A DNA stretch of 64,000 nt from Paraescarpia echinospica (GCA_020002185.1 CM034544.1:30339842-30403841); one strand, 5' to 3'. Shown: positions 53,390 to 64,000, counted from the first letter of the stretch. A program made the numbers and translations. Notes: generated by a model from the sequence alone, not told the origin.

Positions 53390-54470
53390 CCTCGTCGTTC
53401 AGGGGTGAGGCTGGCTTGGATACGTCGACATTTTCTTTTCATTCCCTTCCTCCTAATTGCTCTTGCACTACTTTCTCTACCATCCTTCTCTATTCTCTTC
53501 GGTCTTTTGCTCTTTTCCTCCATTCCCCTTTCCATTCCTCCAGGTCTCTCTTCACGCAATCCTCCTACTTCAGTCTCGGTCGCCCTCGTCTTCTTTTTCC
53601 CTCCACTCTCCGGGCATCTGCTTTCTTTGCCATCCGTTCTTCTCCCATTCGCTCCACATGTCCTGCCCAGTTCAACCAACTTCTCACCAACTTCTTCTTG
53701 AAACTTTCTTTCACACCAACATTTTCCCTCAGCTCTTCCACTCTTCGCTTATCTATTCTCTTTACCCCCGTAATTCTCCTGACCCAGTTGTTTTCGCACA
53801 CTTGTACCCTCTCCTGTTGTTTCTCTGTCACTGCTGTAGTTTCTAGGCCGTACATGTAGCCTGGTGTCACACATGCGCATAGTACCTTTCCCTTGAGTTT
53901 TTGCGATATGTGCCTGTCTCCCATCACACCTTCTACTTTCCTCCATGCATTCGCCCCTGTTTGTATTCTCCTGCGAATTTTTATCTCTGAGGAGCCATCC
54001 CCACATACCGCTCCGCCCAGGTATACAAAACTGTCTCTTTGTTTTAGTTTTTTCCCCTCCAGGTTTATTTCCAGTTCTTTGCTTTTTTGCTCAACCCACA
54101 GCACCTCTGTCTTCTCCAGATTCACTTTCAGTCCGTGTTTGCTGAAGATAACTGTCCACTCTATCAGTTGTTCCTGTAAATCCGCTTACCCGTTCGCTAC
54201 CACCGCTAGATCGTCTGTATACAGTAGTTTCTGGAGAAAATCTTTCGTACTGATCTTTCTCCTTATGAGTTCCATCACTGCGATAAACAGTAATGGGCTC
54301 AGACCACTCCTCTGTCTCAAACCAACGTTCACTTTTAATTCTTCTGAGATTCCAGGTCCACACACCACTCTGCCTTTCGTTTCTTCATATGTCCCTTCCA
54401 CCATCCTGACCTCTGCCTCTGGGACGAACCCCCATCCGTCTCAGTATCGCCATTGCCATCTTTCTCGATA
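53390..54470 (-). pseudogene. RTE-like LINE reverse transcriptase, C-terminal part
   Basis: On the - strand from 54404: VEGTYEETKGRVVCGPG, VNVGLRQRSGLSPLLFIAVM, LLYTDDLAVVANG (Y-x-D-D box with T), then [65 protein letters not shown] and [18 protein letters not shown]. The RGRPR(L)KWED block near the end is typical of RTE-type LINEs. The frame 54125-53565 is open for 186 codons. Confidence 0.8.
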
Positions 54471-54602
54471 CTGTGTCATATATACAGAGAGAGAGAGAGA
54501 GAGATAAACTATGCAAGATTAACAAGCTGTACAATTCTGGCGGGGGCATTGAACGTACGCCTGCTAGTAATAGAGCAAACGGAACTAAAAACATGGCATT
54601 AC

Positions 54603-54729
54603 CTGCGTGGTTCGTTTGTTGCGTAGTAAGCCACGCCGTCTTGTATGGCGAGACCAAAGGGTTCGCCAGTTATGTTGTAGATTCGTCTCTCACCGCCCGT
54701 GTAGTTACTGCATTGTATGTGGACGAAGG
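54603..54729 (-). CDS. YWTD-repeat gene, exon c
   Basis: Acceptor ...TGTTTGTGTTACAG, phase 1 (junction codon ACC). Reads FVHIQCSNYTGGERRIYNIT, then GEPFGLAIQDGVAYYATNEP. PFGLAI..G.AYYAT is a diverged class B repeat with YATN in place of YWTD. Two N-glycosylation sequons (NYT, NIT) fit an extracellular protein. Donor CACGCAG|GTAATG, phase 2. The intron to exon d holds an RTE-like LINE, a hairpin and another LINE fragment. Confidence 0.78.
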
Positions 54730-55149
54730 CTGTAACACAAACAGCTGATATTCAGAAATGTGAAGTGAGCAGGTATAACAAGAATTTCATGTAAATGGAA
54801 TACTTTTGTTATCAACACCTCTCAACATGTGTTAAAGGGAATAAAAACGACCATTGCTTGAATTAGTGTTATGGTACATATTGCTGTATATCTTAATTTC
54901 TACCACGAAAAAATTATCATCATTCAATAAATAAATAATCCACATAATACGCTGTGCAACGTTTTTAGAATATTCATATTTTGGCGTGCTTTTCAGTATG
55001 CATAGGTATGATGTTACTCGTGAAACATACGCACAAGAGGCCGGGACTTTTGATTCCTCCATAGCATGCTTACGAGGATGGAATTTTGGTCGAAACGAAC
55101 GTCAGATTGAGTTTTAGTGCGGTATTCCGACGATATCAATATCATATTC

Positions 55150-55975
55150 ATATCATCAAAAATAGATAAGCGAGCGAAAAATGAACAATGCGGAACACAT
55201 CCAAAACATGAAATTCTACGGTCGCTAGCACCCTCATGGTTCGTCCTATCCCAACGATCTTGGTATCATTTGAAAGGATACACTTTTTGTTATTCTAGCG
55301 TCATCTAGATTTCCCGGTAACCGTTTACAGAACACCAACAAACGCCGTTTTCGGTGTTCTGTAAGGTTCTGAACGATGTTGGTGGCGGATACTCAGTACA
55401 CTAATCTTCCGATTGCGGCGCTGTTTTCCTCATTTGCATAGGTTCAGACATGCGCACTTCACCATTTCTTGATTTCATGTTATAAGCTCCACCCACTTTT
55501 AAACCGCAGCGAAATTGATGTGCTTTGATCGCAGCGAAACCGATATATCTCTACGTCGGCGTGACGTCATAATAACGTACGTATACAATTCATATCTAAA
55601 TTCGTTGCGTTGGTTGGTTGATATACGTGATTGTGACGTCACGCTTACTTCGCGTATGTCATTTTAGCAGCCGTTTGAAAGTAGGTGGAGCTTATACCAC
55701 GAAATCAGATAATGGTGCCTCAATCGGTAGATTGGTGAACTGTGTCGACGAAACAACATCGTTCGCAGTGTCTAAGACACCGGAACGGGCCCAGTTGTAG
55801 GTCCGCTTTTAGTTAATTTTAGGAATGATTATCAGGAAACCATTTATATGTTTGAATGGCAGAAAGCTTAAACTTTCAAACGACATCAATATTGTTTGGA
55901 TCTGACGAACCGTAATGGTACTAGCAATCGCTAAAAAGGCGTTTTTGGCTCGCTTATCTATTTTTGATATTATGT
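55150..55975. mobile_element. Foldback/MITE-like element, two ~400-bp inverted arms
   Basis: Outer motif CATCAAAAATAGATAAGCGAG at 55154 is mirrored near 55955. Middle motifs pair across the axis: TACGGTCGCTAG with CTAGCAATCGCT, CGGTGTTCTGTAAG with TCTAAGACACCG, and GAACGATGTTG with CAACATCGTTC. TTATAAGCTCCACCCACTTT pairs with AAAGTAGGTGGAGCTTATA. The axis is near 55590, with palindromic TACGTACGTA. No transposase frame. It lies in the intron between exons b and c. Confidence 0.75.
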
Positions 55976-56058
55976 ATATATGTATATATAATACATATAT
56001 ATACACAAATCGATTTCAATTGTCATTTAAATTGTACAGCTCATGTTCCTGTATATCA

Positions 56059-56096
<38 letters not shown>

Positions 56097-56479
56097 CCGT
56101 CCTTTGCGAACACTGTTATGGGCACATTAAAAAAAAACTTTGCGAGTAGCACATTAACCTAATATTTAACATACCATAAGTAAAGAACAATATCTAGCTA
56201 AATGTTATTTACCAAGGAACATGCTATATATTTAATAATTCAACGAAGGGTGTACCACACTGAACTTTTCTTTGCCTAATGCAAGTGTTTGCTTTATCGG
56301 AGGAACATTGCTAGATGCTGAAGCTGCCGTCATCTATCACGAACACCTGTCTGTTTTTAAACACCAAGACACAATGGTAGATTCAACCCTGCCTGAGAAC
56401 TAATTTGAGCTATTAACTAGTGATTCTAAACACCAACTTCATTCGGTAGGTTTAATAGAAACAGTTCAATCGCACTTAC

Positions 56480-56628
56480 TTTGATCAGTCCAGCAAATCC
56501 TGCAACTGTTGTAGTCGATTGCTAGCCCGTAGGCATCCCCACGATATCTTGGCGTAATCTGAACGGATCCACTACCGTTCAAGTTAGCCTTGTGGATACC
56601 AGCATAGGTATCAGCATAAAACAGCAAC
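56480..56628 (-). CDS. YWTD-repeat gene, exon b
   Basis: Acceptor ...CTGTCTAG, phase 2, so the junction codon with exon a is AGG (R). Reads LLFYADTYAGIHKANLNGSG, then YRGDAYGLAIDYNSCRICWT and D. YADT...I.KANLNGSG and GLAIDY...ICWTD are class B repeat features; CWTD keeps the core WTD. A strong donor GATCAAA|GTAAGT in phase 1 follows. All four junction phases with its neighbours agree, which is strong evidence that the exons belong to one gene. Confidence 0.8.
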
Positions 56629-56939
56629 CTAGACAGTTATAACATTCTAACGTATCGCACAAAATCATAATTACACCATTGCGATACACTAAGGTTAACA
56701 TTGATGTTTTAGTTATTATTCTATATATATAATTCCTTAATATTTCACGTTAATTATGCTAAATAATTATTTAGTGAACATTGCACACTCCACCACATTT
56801 AGTAAGAAGAATTATATGGTCATAAGGTGTTACTCTTACGACATTATGTACAATTGTTCAGGTTGAAACTAAACATAAATGGCAAGATTGTTTGCCGATC
56901 TCAAAGCGATAGAGTTATTACATGAGAAATTCCACGAAC

Positions 56940-57105
56940 CTTTTGTTAACCTCCACAACCACAGATCTTCCTACGCCACCAAACGTGACTATTGTTCTCC
57001 CCCCACTGCCATCCAATTTGGCCATGTCAATCTTTCTGTCATTGTTGAATGTGATGTACAGTTTGTTTTCTGCTGGGTCAACGGCAAGCCCGTGACAGTA
57101 ATTAG
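56940..57105 (-). CDS. YWTD-repeat (LDLR class B) gene, exon a
   Basis: Most upstream exon seen. The acceptor ...TTCTTTATAG ends at 57106 and the exon starts with two bases completing a codon. It reads NYCHGLAVDPAENKLYITF, NNDRKIDMAKLDGSGGRTIV and VVEVNK, then a donor AAAAG|GTTCGT (phase 2). GLAVDP..N.LY, a four-residue box (YITF for YWTD) and ...LDGSG are the signature of an LDL-receptor class B repeat, one blade of a six-bladed propeller. Such propellers sit in extracellular proteins and bind ligands. Earlier exons, including any signal peptide, were not found and may lie beyond the window. Confidence 0.75.
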
Positions 57106-58250
57106 CTATAAAGAACACAACAGAAAGATGACACCTTATTACACACCACTGCGCCTTTGACAACGAATTATTTTCAGCGTCCACATTTATCAAGCATATA
57201 GTCTTTTTCTACCTGCGACTACGAATGCATTTATGTCAGATAAAAACCCATAATGCATATCAATAGATGATACATACACAATGTATAAATTATAAACAAA
57301 TATTAATTTAGCTGGCCAACAAAACTAGAACTTTGCGAAGGTATTATCTACCAAAATGACCTAACGTATGAATAAGTATTAACCACAGGGACATGATCAA
57401 TTGCTTATAACCTTAACTAATATGTGTATTGTATGTATTCTTTTAAACAATAATGTGTCGTGAATATTCTAAATTCTGGGCATTGCCACGTTAATGTAGT
57501 ACATATGTAAGCTCATTTTAATAAAGTGATAAGAACTGTAATGAATTTAATAATTGTAAATTAGATATGGCATTTTATGAAGAACTTCCCAGAGATAGGC
57601 GGTAGGTAAGATTTTATGATACTTATATATGTTATTTACAATAAAATGATCCAGCCAGATCAAATTTTAGCTTGTTCGTTGCATTTTGTAGGATACAAAA
57701 CAAATGCAGGTAATGCGATTGATATTACAGTCACTACAAATAATATATCAACTACTTTAAATCAGAATATTAAATGTATGTATCTACTATTATGAATACA
57801 TAAATATACAATTCATATTGTAATTATGCGATCAATAAGTCCAACATTTGTTGCACCCCAATTGAAGTGCTATACCGTTTTCCTACAGTTTTGATTGGAT
57901 GTGGAACAAACCGGATAAAGGCACCATATTTATTTATGCTTCCTTGGACAATGAAATGTAATTTTTCAACGAATTCAGCACATTCTGGATGGGTATTTGT
58001 GCCAATATTAGAGTTTGAGAAATCAGCATTTCATGAGAGCCAGAAACACGAGGAAAGGCTATATGTCCAGAAACATATCAACAATCATGTAGAGAATATA
58101 TTTAAAAAACAAATTAATACCATCCTTCATGAAATAATGGCTGGGGTAGTGCCTACTCATTACGTGAGAATTAAGATTTGTTTGATGAAAACTACGCTGA
58201 AATTCATATTCTACTCCACAGAAAACTCTCCTATCACCGGCCTGTCGTGA
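57106..58250. other. Intergenic or intron sequence with an unassigned 127-codon frame
   Basis: AT-rich. A + strand frame at 57867-58250 (ESQKHEERLYVQKHINNHVE...) is unusually long for this composition but matches nothing I know and has no supported splice sites or start context. Confidence 0.4.
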
Positions 58251-58419
58251 CCATTAGGCGGCTAAGACAGCCTATAGATCACCATATAGCACCGTCCAGA
58301 CGAGGTCGGCGCATAGTTGTGTTCTCTCTGCCAGCTCTTGCCACCATTTGTTTATGATTTCTCTGAGCCGACCTCGTCAACACTAGAGCCTTCTAAGAGC
58401 CACTACGTTTAGTCTATGG

Positions 58420-58712
58420 CCCATCTCACCAATTCCAGGTCCTTTCACGCTCATCCAATGGATCAAGCTTGTAGGCAGACAAGGAATCGATTTTGCGCCG
58501 ATGGACTAAGCACTATGCAAAAAGCCTTCATAAACGAGAAACCATCGTATGGAGCCTACACACCCCAGATCATGGTTGATGGACACCCCATTAACTTAGC
58601 TGATAAGATCCCATAACATGGAAGTGTCACCATAAAGGATATACACCAGCCCAAGATTTGGACAAACGCCTTGCCAAAGCCAACAGTTCAATCGGTCGCC
58701 TCCAGAAAGGTG
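58420..58712 (+). pseudogene. LINE reverse transcriptase fragment (+ strand)
   Basis: Reads ACRQTRNRFCADGLSTMQKA, YGAYTPQIMVDGHPINLADK, IPYHGSVTIKD and after a shift LDKRLAKANSSIGRLQKGV. The VDGHPINLADKxPYxGS...RLAKA..SIGRLQ pattern is the post-catalytic block of an RTE/CR1-group polymerase (VDKFTYLGS...RI.KA...FGRL). Truncated at both ends, and abutting the tail of the next LINE. Confidence 0.65.
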
Positions 58713-61666
58713 TATAATAATAATAATTCCGTTTTTTAATATACCGCTTTTTAAGTAAGTAAATACTAATCAAAACGCTTCACATATTAAAATGACGCGT
58801 TGACTAAATGCTAAAATATAAATTAATTAAATAAATAAGCTAAGATAAAAAAAACATTAAAAAAAAACATGAATACAAATAAATAAATTAGGGTGTAAAA
58901 ATACAATTTCAAACAATGAAATTAAAAACCAATCAATACTATAAAATAGAAACCAGTGTCATTTAGATGTGGCAGCAATGCTTGCATCAAGGCATGTAGT
59001 GCAGGCGAATTAGATGGGTTTTAAGTTGTTTCCGGAAAGCCGGCAATGTTCCAACCGATCGCACACACTTTGGCAAGCTATTCCACATATCATGTCATGT
59101 CATTGCAAACCTGCCCCGTCCGATAGCTCTCTTTGACACCGTCACCGCGAGAAGCGTTGCGTCACTCGCCGATCGCAATGCACGTGTGGGCGCGTTACGA
59201 GCTATCGCACAGTTGAGGTACTTCGGGACTAAGCTATGCAGAATCTTAAATATGTAAGTACATATCTTGAAAGTAATTCTCATTCTGGTCGGCAGTCAAT
59301 GCAGTGATTGCAGAATTGGTATGATGTGATCTTGCCGTCTGATGCGGTTGATGAGGGGAGCGGCTGTGTTCTGTGCTCGTTGAAGTCGGTTGGTCTGTCC
59401 ATTGTTCAATCCACGAGTAGAGCATTGCAGTTGTCGAGGCGACTTAGCACAATACAGCGTACTGCAGCATGGCACGCGTCTCGCGTCAGCAGGTGACGAA
59501 TTCTGCCGAACAGGCGTAGATGGTAGTAGGCCGAAGAACAGTAGCTGGAGACGAGGCGGTCTAACTGCATGTGTCGGCCGAAGTAGCAGCCTAGATTTCT
59601 CGTTGCATCTGTTGATTGCAAGGTAAGTCCAGGTAGTTCCAAGCTGGGGCTGCCATAAACACGTAGATTGTGCGGTGACTGCAGCACGATAAACTCAGTT
59701 TTTTCATTGTTGAGTTTAAGTTGATGCATCAGCATCCAGGCTCTAATCTCGGCGATGCACTGGATGAACAGCTGTTTAGCGTTTTCCAGTTCGTCAGACA
59801 CCATAGGGTTATAGCTGACATATAGCTGGATGTCATCAGCGAATCGGTGGTAAAGCACATGATGTTTCTTGCAGATGTCAGCAATGGGTGTCGTATATGC
59901 GTTGAACATCACTGGTCCAAGTACTGAACCCTGAGGTACACCGTGGTAGATGGGGATTGCGTTCGAAGAAGAAGAACCAATCGTGACACACTGAGATCTG
60001 CCGGTCAAGTGTGATCTAAACCAGTCAAGTGCCGATGTTGAATCGTGAAACCAGAGTGTTCAACAATTCGTCAATGTTGTCACTAGGACAATTTTCAGTT
60101 CACTAGGAAACACTCATGTGTTTAATGACGCATTTACAATGTTGACGAGTATGGGTAGCGTAACGGTTAAAGTAGTTTTAAGTAGACATGTAGGTAGCAC
60201 ATCAAGTGGACAACATTTTGTTGGTCTGGACATGATGATAATTTGCAGCTCTTCAGCGTCAGTTGAACAGAAATTGTTTAGACCTTGCAATACAGGTGGA
60301 GCAGCAGGCAGGAGTGGCATCACGATATATTCTGTTGTCACTTTCGCACGCGTAACATCGACGACTTTTTTTATCTTTTCTGCAAAGAACTCGGCAAAGG
60401 CACGACACATTGATTCATCGTTCTCGCGATCAGGTAATTTCCGGTCACTGCATTTGATTAGTGAATGTAACACTTGGAATGTTGTTTTTGCGTCAGCGTT
60501 GTTCAGTGCTGCACCGTAGTAGGCGATTTTCGCGTTTCGGACATGATGTTTAACGTTGTTTATTTGCTACAAGTAGATCTGCTTGTCGATTTCGAGTCCG
60601 GTTAGGCGCCATTTTCTTTCAAGTGCTCGTCGCTTACGCCTTAAACTCAAGGTTTCGTCATCAAATCATGGCTGGCTTTTCTTTGATCGTCGAGTTCGCG
60701 ACACAACTGGAGCATGAATGTCGAGTGTGACGGAGACGGAATGTTGATACTGTTGTAGGGGATTGTCGACGCTATCGCTGTTATTGTCATCGTGTGAGGT
60801 TAGTGCGGCGTGAAGGTCAGTTTTGAAGATATCCAGGTCTACATGACGGTAGTCACGCCCTCGCCACTTGTTGGTTGGTAGACGTGGCGCGTCTCCTTCA
60901 ATAGAAAATGTTATTGAGTGGTGATCCGAAAACGTGTTAGGTAGGACAGCAGCGGGAGATGTGAGGATGGTGTCTTCTTTCCGGGAGATAACGGCATCCA
61001 GCGTGTGGCTGGAACGGTGCGTAGGACAAGTCACATGCTGGACGAGTCCTGTCGAAGCCAGAATGTTCGTTATTCGACTTACTCCCGGCGATAATGCGTC
61101 GTTGAAGTGAAAATTGAAATCGCCCAATATCAACAGTCGTCCTGGAATGGTCGCAAGTGATGTTACGAGATCTTCGAATTCGTCCAGAAAGCCGGTTATA
61201 TATATGAAGGTGGTGGCCTGTATATCAATACAAAGTAGTACGACGGCTTGTCACACGACAGTTGTAAAAGCTCGAAGTGGATCGGTGTCACGGCAGGTCT
61301 ACGCACAACCAGTTTCAACGAACTTATGTGCTGAACACCCAGACCACCGCCCTGTTTCAGTGATCGGTTGAGTTTCTTAAACTCGAACCCCGACAGTGTT
61401 AAATCGTTGACGATGTCTTCATGCTCATCTCGCGGCCAGGTCTCTGTGAAGAAGGATATGTCGGCATCAGCGTCTAATAACGTCTCGCTCACAACAGATA
61501 TTGTGTTGCAGGTAGATGTAGTGTTCAGTAAAACAAGTCTCAGTGATGACGATGGTGTCCTTGGGCTGATACACTTTAGGTAACGTACTCGAGGTACAGG
61601 CTTAGCGGATGCTGTTGGTCGCGCTGACACAAGTACATGTATCTGTATCTGTATTTTGACTGGCAA
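58713..61666 (-). mobile_element. L2-like LINE, decayed, 5' end cut by another LINE
   Basis: The 3' tail ATTATTATTATTATAC is at ~58710. In - strand order: endonuclease (61666-60666, two frames: DISFFTETWPRDEHED, QGGGLGVQH, FVLIYRPPPSY, then RLLILGDFNFHFND, HTLDAVIS, PNTFSDHHSI), fingers (60473-60114), palm (60008-59406: YHGVPQGSVLGPVMFNAYTT, YHRFADDIQLYVSY) and C-terminus (59283-59095). The segment carrying the first catalytic Asp block is missing around 60010-60110. Same type as the LINE at 41404-44710. Confidence 0.85.
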
Positions 61667-64000
61667 AATGTCCTATGGACACATCACGCCAGTGCGCATG
61701 GTGGCTCTTATGGATTAATTTTTTACATGTTGGGCTAGGCTAATCTGGAATGAATTCAGTGACGTACTTGATACAATGCTTGGAGGTAGAGAATTCCACT
61801 CTTTTATTGTGACTGGGAAAAAGCTGTTTCCAAATATGTTTGTCGAGTGCCTGATTTGTACTAACTGTTTATTATGTTTACGTGAGCATCTGGTGTTGCG
61901 TTTGGTGTATTGATCTAGTGGGATATCTATGAGGTTATGTTCCATTTTATATAATATGCTAAGTCTTTGGGTTTTTCTTCGTGATTGGAGGGTGTCCCAC
62001 TGGAGATCTTTAAGGAGTTGTGTTACCGTTCCAGGCTCTCTAGAATAATTGTTCTTACAAAATCTGGCGGCTTGTCTCTGGGTTCTTTCTATGAGTTTGA
62101 TATTTCTTAGGCAATGTGGATCCCATGATGCTGACGCATATTCAAGTATGGGGCGGACAAGGGTTGTGTAGGCTATGGACTTGATTTGGGTTGGGCATTT
62201 ATTTAAATTTCTTCTAATCATTCCCAATGTCTGTTGTGCTTTTTTTGTGACCGAGTTGCTTTGTATTGTCCAATTTAATGTATTTGATATATGTATGCCA
62301 AGATAACAGTGTGATTCAACAGATTTAAGTTGTTGTCCGCAGAATGTGTAGAGATTTGGTGTCGGTTTTCTTGAGGCTATTGTCATTGTATAACATTTAG
62401 TGGGGTTGAATTTCATAAGCCACGTGTGTTGCCATTTCTCAAGTTTGAGCAGATCGTTTTGGAGGACAGATGTGTCTTGGTCAGTTTTAATCGGTGAATA
62501 TAACAGGCAGTCGTCTGCAAAAAGGCGAACAGTTGAGGAAAGATTGTCTGGCAGGTCATTTATGTAAAGTAGGAAAAGTAGGGGCCCCAGTACTGTGCCC
62601 TGTGGTACCCCAGAAATGACTTGAGTTGATGTTGACTTAGATCCATTTATAACGACCTGTTGAGTTCTTCCTGTAAGGAAGCTATTTATCCATGATGATA
62701 TTGGGCCTGTGATGCCATAGTGTTTGAGTTTGTGGATTAATCTTTTATGTGGAACTTTATCGAATGCTTTGGTGAAGTCAAGGATGGCCATGTCTACAGA
62801 TTTCTTCTCATCAAGTGATTTGCTTATGTCATGGATTGTTTGAATTAATTGTGTTTCAGTTGATCTTTTGGCACGGAAGCCATGTTGGTGGTCAGTTAGA
62901 ATGTGGTGCTGTTCAAGATGTTTCATAATGTGACTATGTATGATGTGTTCAAGAAGTTTAGAAACCACAGGTGTTAAGGATATTGGTCTGTAGTTAGATG
63001 TTTCTGCTCTACTTCCTTTCTTAAAAATTGCTGTTACATTGGCTTCTTTCCAGGTATTGGGGACTTGTCCAGAGTCAACAGATGATTGGAAAATGTCATG
63101 TATTACTGGTGCTAGATGAGAGGCATATCTGTTTAAGAACCATGGTGGAATGCCATCTGGTCCTTGCGATTTAGAAATGTTAATTTTGGAAAGTTGATCA
63201 AGTACTCCTTTAAGTGTAATTGTTAGTTTGGGGATTTCTCCATGTGGACTTCTGGCCATATCTGGTAGGGTGGAATTTCCTTCGTGTGTGAAGACACTTT
63301 GGAACTGATTGTTTAAGGCTTCTGCTTTATGTTTGTCGTCGCTAATGATGTTACCAGCAATGTTAAGGTCCCCAATACCCTGGTTATCCTGTCTAAGTTT
63401 AGAAATGAAGCTCCAAAATGATTTAGGTTTCTCTGTTATTGTTGTTGTCAGGAATTGACTTATGTAGGATAGTCTAGCAGAACGAAGGTGTTTATGCATG
63501 TTTCTCCTGATGTCACAGAATTCTTTCCAGTCTTCTGGATTTCTAGTTCTTTTTGCTTTGTTATATAGCTGTTTCTTTATTTTGCACATTTTCTTTAAAT
63601 CTTTATTGAACCAGGGAAGATTGTGTCTTGAAGTAGTAAGTCGGTGCGGTACATATTGGTTCATAATGTTGATGATTTTCGTGGAAACAAGATTCCACTT
63701 GTCATTGACAGTCATGTTTTGGTTTTGAGAGAAGTATTCATGTGTAAAGTTTTCAAGAGATTTCTGGATGTTAATATTGTCGGCTTTATTTCTAATGAAG
63801 ACTTTACGTTTTGGACGATGTTTGCGTTTGGGCGAAATGTTTACATCAATAATGACTGTGCTATGGTCTGCTATTCCGTCTACTACATTTATCTTCTTTA
63901 TTAACCCAGGTCTATTGGTGAAGACAAGATCTAAAATATTGTTGGCATTTCCCTGTCTGTGCGTGGGTTCCTTGACATGTTGGATCAGACCATGTTCCTC
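61635..64000 (-). mobile_element. LINE with intact reverse-transcriptase frame, continuing past the window
   Basis: On the - strand the frame is open from the window edge (64000) to the stop at 61715-61717. The 3' end is marked by an ATACAGATACAGATACATG tail that joins the endonuclease region of the neighbouring L2-like LINE (~61620-61650). No frameshift or stop is seen, unlike every other LINE in the window, so this is probably the youngest. Confidence 0.85.
61715..64000 (-). CDS. LINE ORF2: endonuclease C-terminus and complete reverse transcriptase (5' partial)
   Basis: About 761 codons are in frame. First ~95: the end of an APE endonuclease with GNANNILDLVFTNRPG and VDGIADHSTV (the S/A-D-H block, here ADHS). 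Then a linker (WFNKDLKKMCKIKKQLYNKA), fingers (SQGPDGIPPWFL, TSNYRPISLTPVVSKLLEHI), palm (AILDFTKAFDKVPHKRL, SGVPQGTVLGPLLFLLYIND, VRLFADDCLLYSP; the catalytic Asp of LDF and the F-A-D-D pair are present), thumb (SHCYLGIHISNTLNW) and a C-terminal region (LVRPILEYASASWDP, WNSLPPSIVSSTSLN). It nicks target DNA and copies the element RNA at the nick (target-primed reverse transcription). The clade (RTE-X, CR1 or jockey group) cannot be fixed by eye. Confidence 0.88.
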   Translation of the reverse strand, partial: EEHGLIQHVKEPTHRQGNANNILDLVFTNRPGLIKKINVVDGIADHSTVIIDVNISPKRKHRPKRKVFIRNKADNINIQKSLENFTHEYFSQNQNMTVNDKWNLVSTKIINIMNQYVPHRLTTSRHNLPWFNKDLKKMCKIKKQLYNKAKRTRNPEDWKEFCDIRRNMHKHLRSARLSYISQFLTTTITEKPKSFWSFISKLRQDNQGIGDLNIAGNIISDDKHKAEALNNQFQSVFTHEGNSTLPDMARSPHGEIPKLTITLKGVLDQLSKINISKSQGPDGIPPWFLNRYASHLAPVIHDIFQSSVDSGQVPNTWKEANVTAIFKKGSRAETSNYRPISLTPVVSKLLEHIIHSHIMKHLEQHHILTDHQHGFRAKRSTETQLIQTIHDISKSLDEKKSVDMAILDFTKAFDKVPHKRLIHKLKHYGITGPISSWINSFLTGRTQQVVINGSKSTSTQVISGVPQGTVLGPLLFLLYINDLPDNLSSTVRLFADDCLLYSPIKTDQDTSVLQNDLLKLEKWQHTWLMKFNPTKCYTMTIASRKPTPNLYTFCGQQLKSVESHCYLGIHISNTLNWTIQSNSVTKKAQQTLGMIRRNLNKCPTQIKSIAYTTLVRPILEYASASWDPHCLRNIKLIERTQRQAARFCKNNYSREPGTVTQLLKDLQWDTLQSRRKTQRLSILYKMEHNLIDIPLDQYTKRNTRCSRKHNKQLVQIRHSTNIFGNSFFPVTIKEWNSLPPSIVSSTSLNSFQISLAQHVKN

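Noticed and set aside
57867..58250. 127-codon + strand frame, considered as a gene
   Set aside because: No recognisable domain, weak start context, AT-rich codons; kept only as part of a gene-free interval.

Overview
The window is metazoan genomic DNA, most likely from a marine invertebrate. I cannot name the species. It is AT-rich and intron-rich, crowded with several LINE clades, tRNA-derived SINEs, a Ty3/Gypsy element, DNA transposons and foldback elements, and full of (CA)n, (GA)n and (TA)n microsatellites. Only two host genes are supported. One is the 3' end of a rhodopsin-family GPCR on the + strand, with a TM6 exon at 2-82 and a TM7/tail exon at 18358-18582. The other is the 3' half of a secreted or receptor-like LDL-receptor class B (YWTD) protein on the - strand, with six phase-consistent exons between 57105 and 48037.

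Layout. 83-18357 is one GPCR intron, nearly filled by a ~17 kb palindromic DNA transposon complex (about 991-18180) related to the ISL2EU/IS4EU branch of the PIF/Harbinger group. It has two inverted arms of ~3.8 kb, each carrying a decayed SWIM-finger gene. Between them lie two different YqaJ-type nuclease genes (one with a PHD finger) and a dead DDE transposase on the - strand. That transposase is interrupted by ~34 copies of a 106-bp tandem repeat that grew out of its own coding sequence. 19740-25975 is a decayed Gypsy LTR retrotransposon with a LINE nested in its 5' LTR. 26090-28462 is an inverted-repeat element with remnants of an unnamed metazoan repeat protein (NYAR motif), followed by a ~200-bp degenerate tandem array. 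30208-32045 is a foldback element enclosing LINE debris. 34607-36832 is dominated by (CA)n, a 24-bp minisatellite and (GA)n.

37195-41300 is a CR1-type LINE with an SGNH esterase ORF1, broken by a second LINE and by a SINE. 41404-44710 is an L2-like LINE. 44955-58430 holds the YWTD gene, whose introns contain LINE fragments, a perfect-looking TA/GA hairpin and a foldback element. 58430-64000 holds LINE fragments, a decayed L2-like LINE, and a LINE whose reverse-transcriptase frame is open for ~760 codons to the window edge.

How it fits together: the host genes contribute under 1.5 kb. The rest records successive insertions, most LINEs lying on the - strand. The most unusual item is the ISL2EU-like complex, in which a nuclease/SWIM/PHD accessory gene set, giant inverted arms and a satellite born inside a transposase coexist in one intron. 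All identifications come from reading translations by eye; no database search was run.
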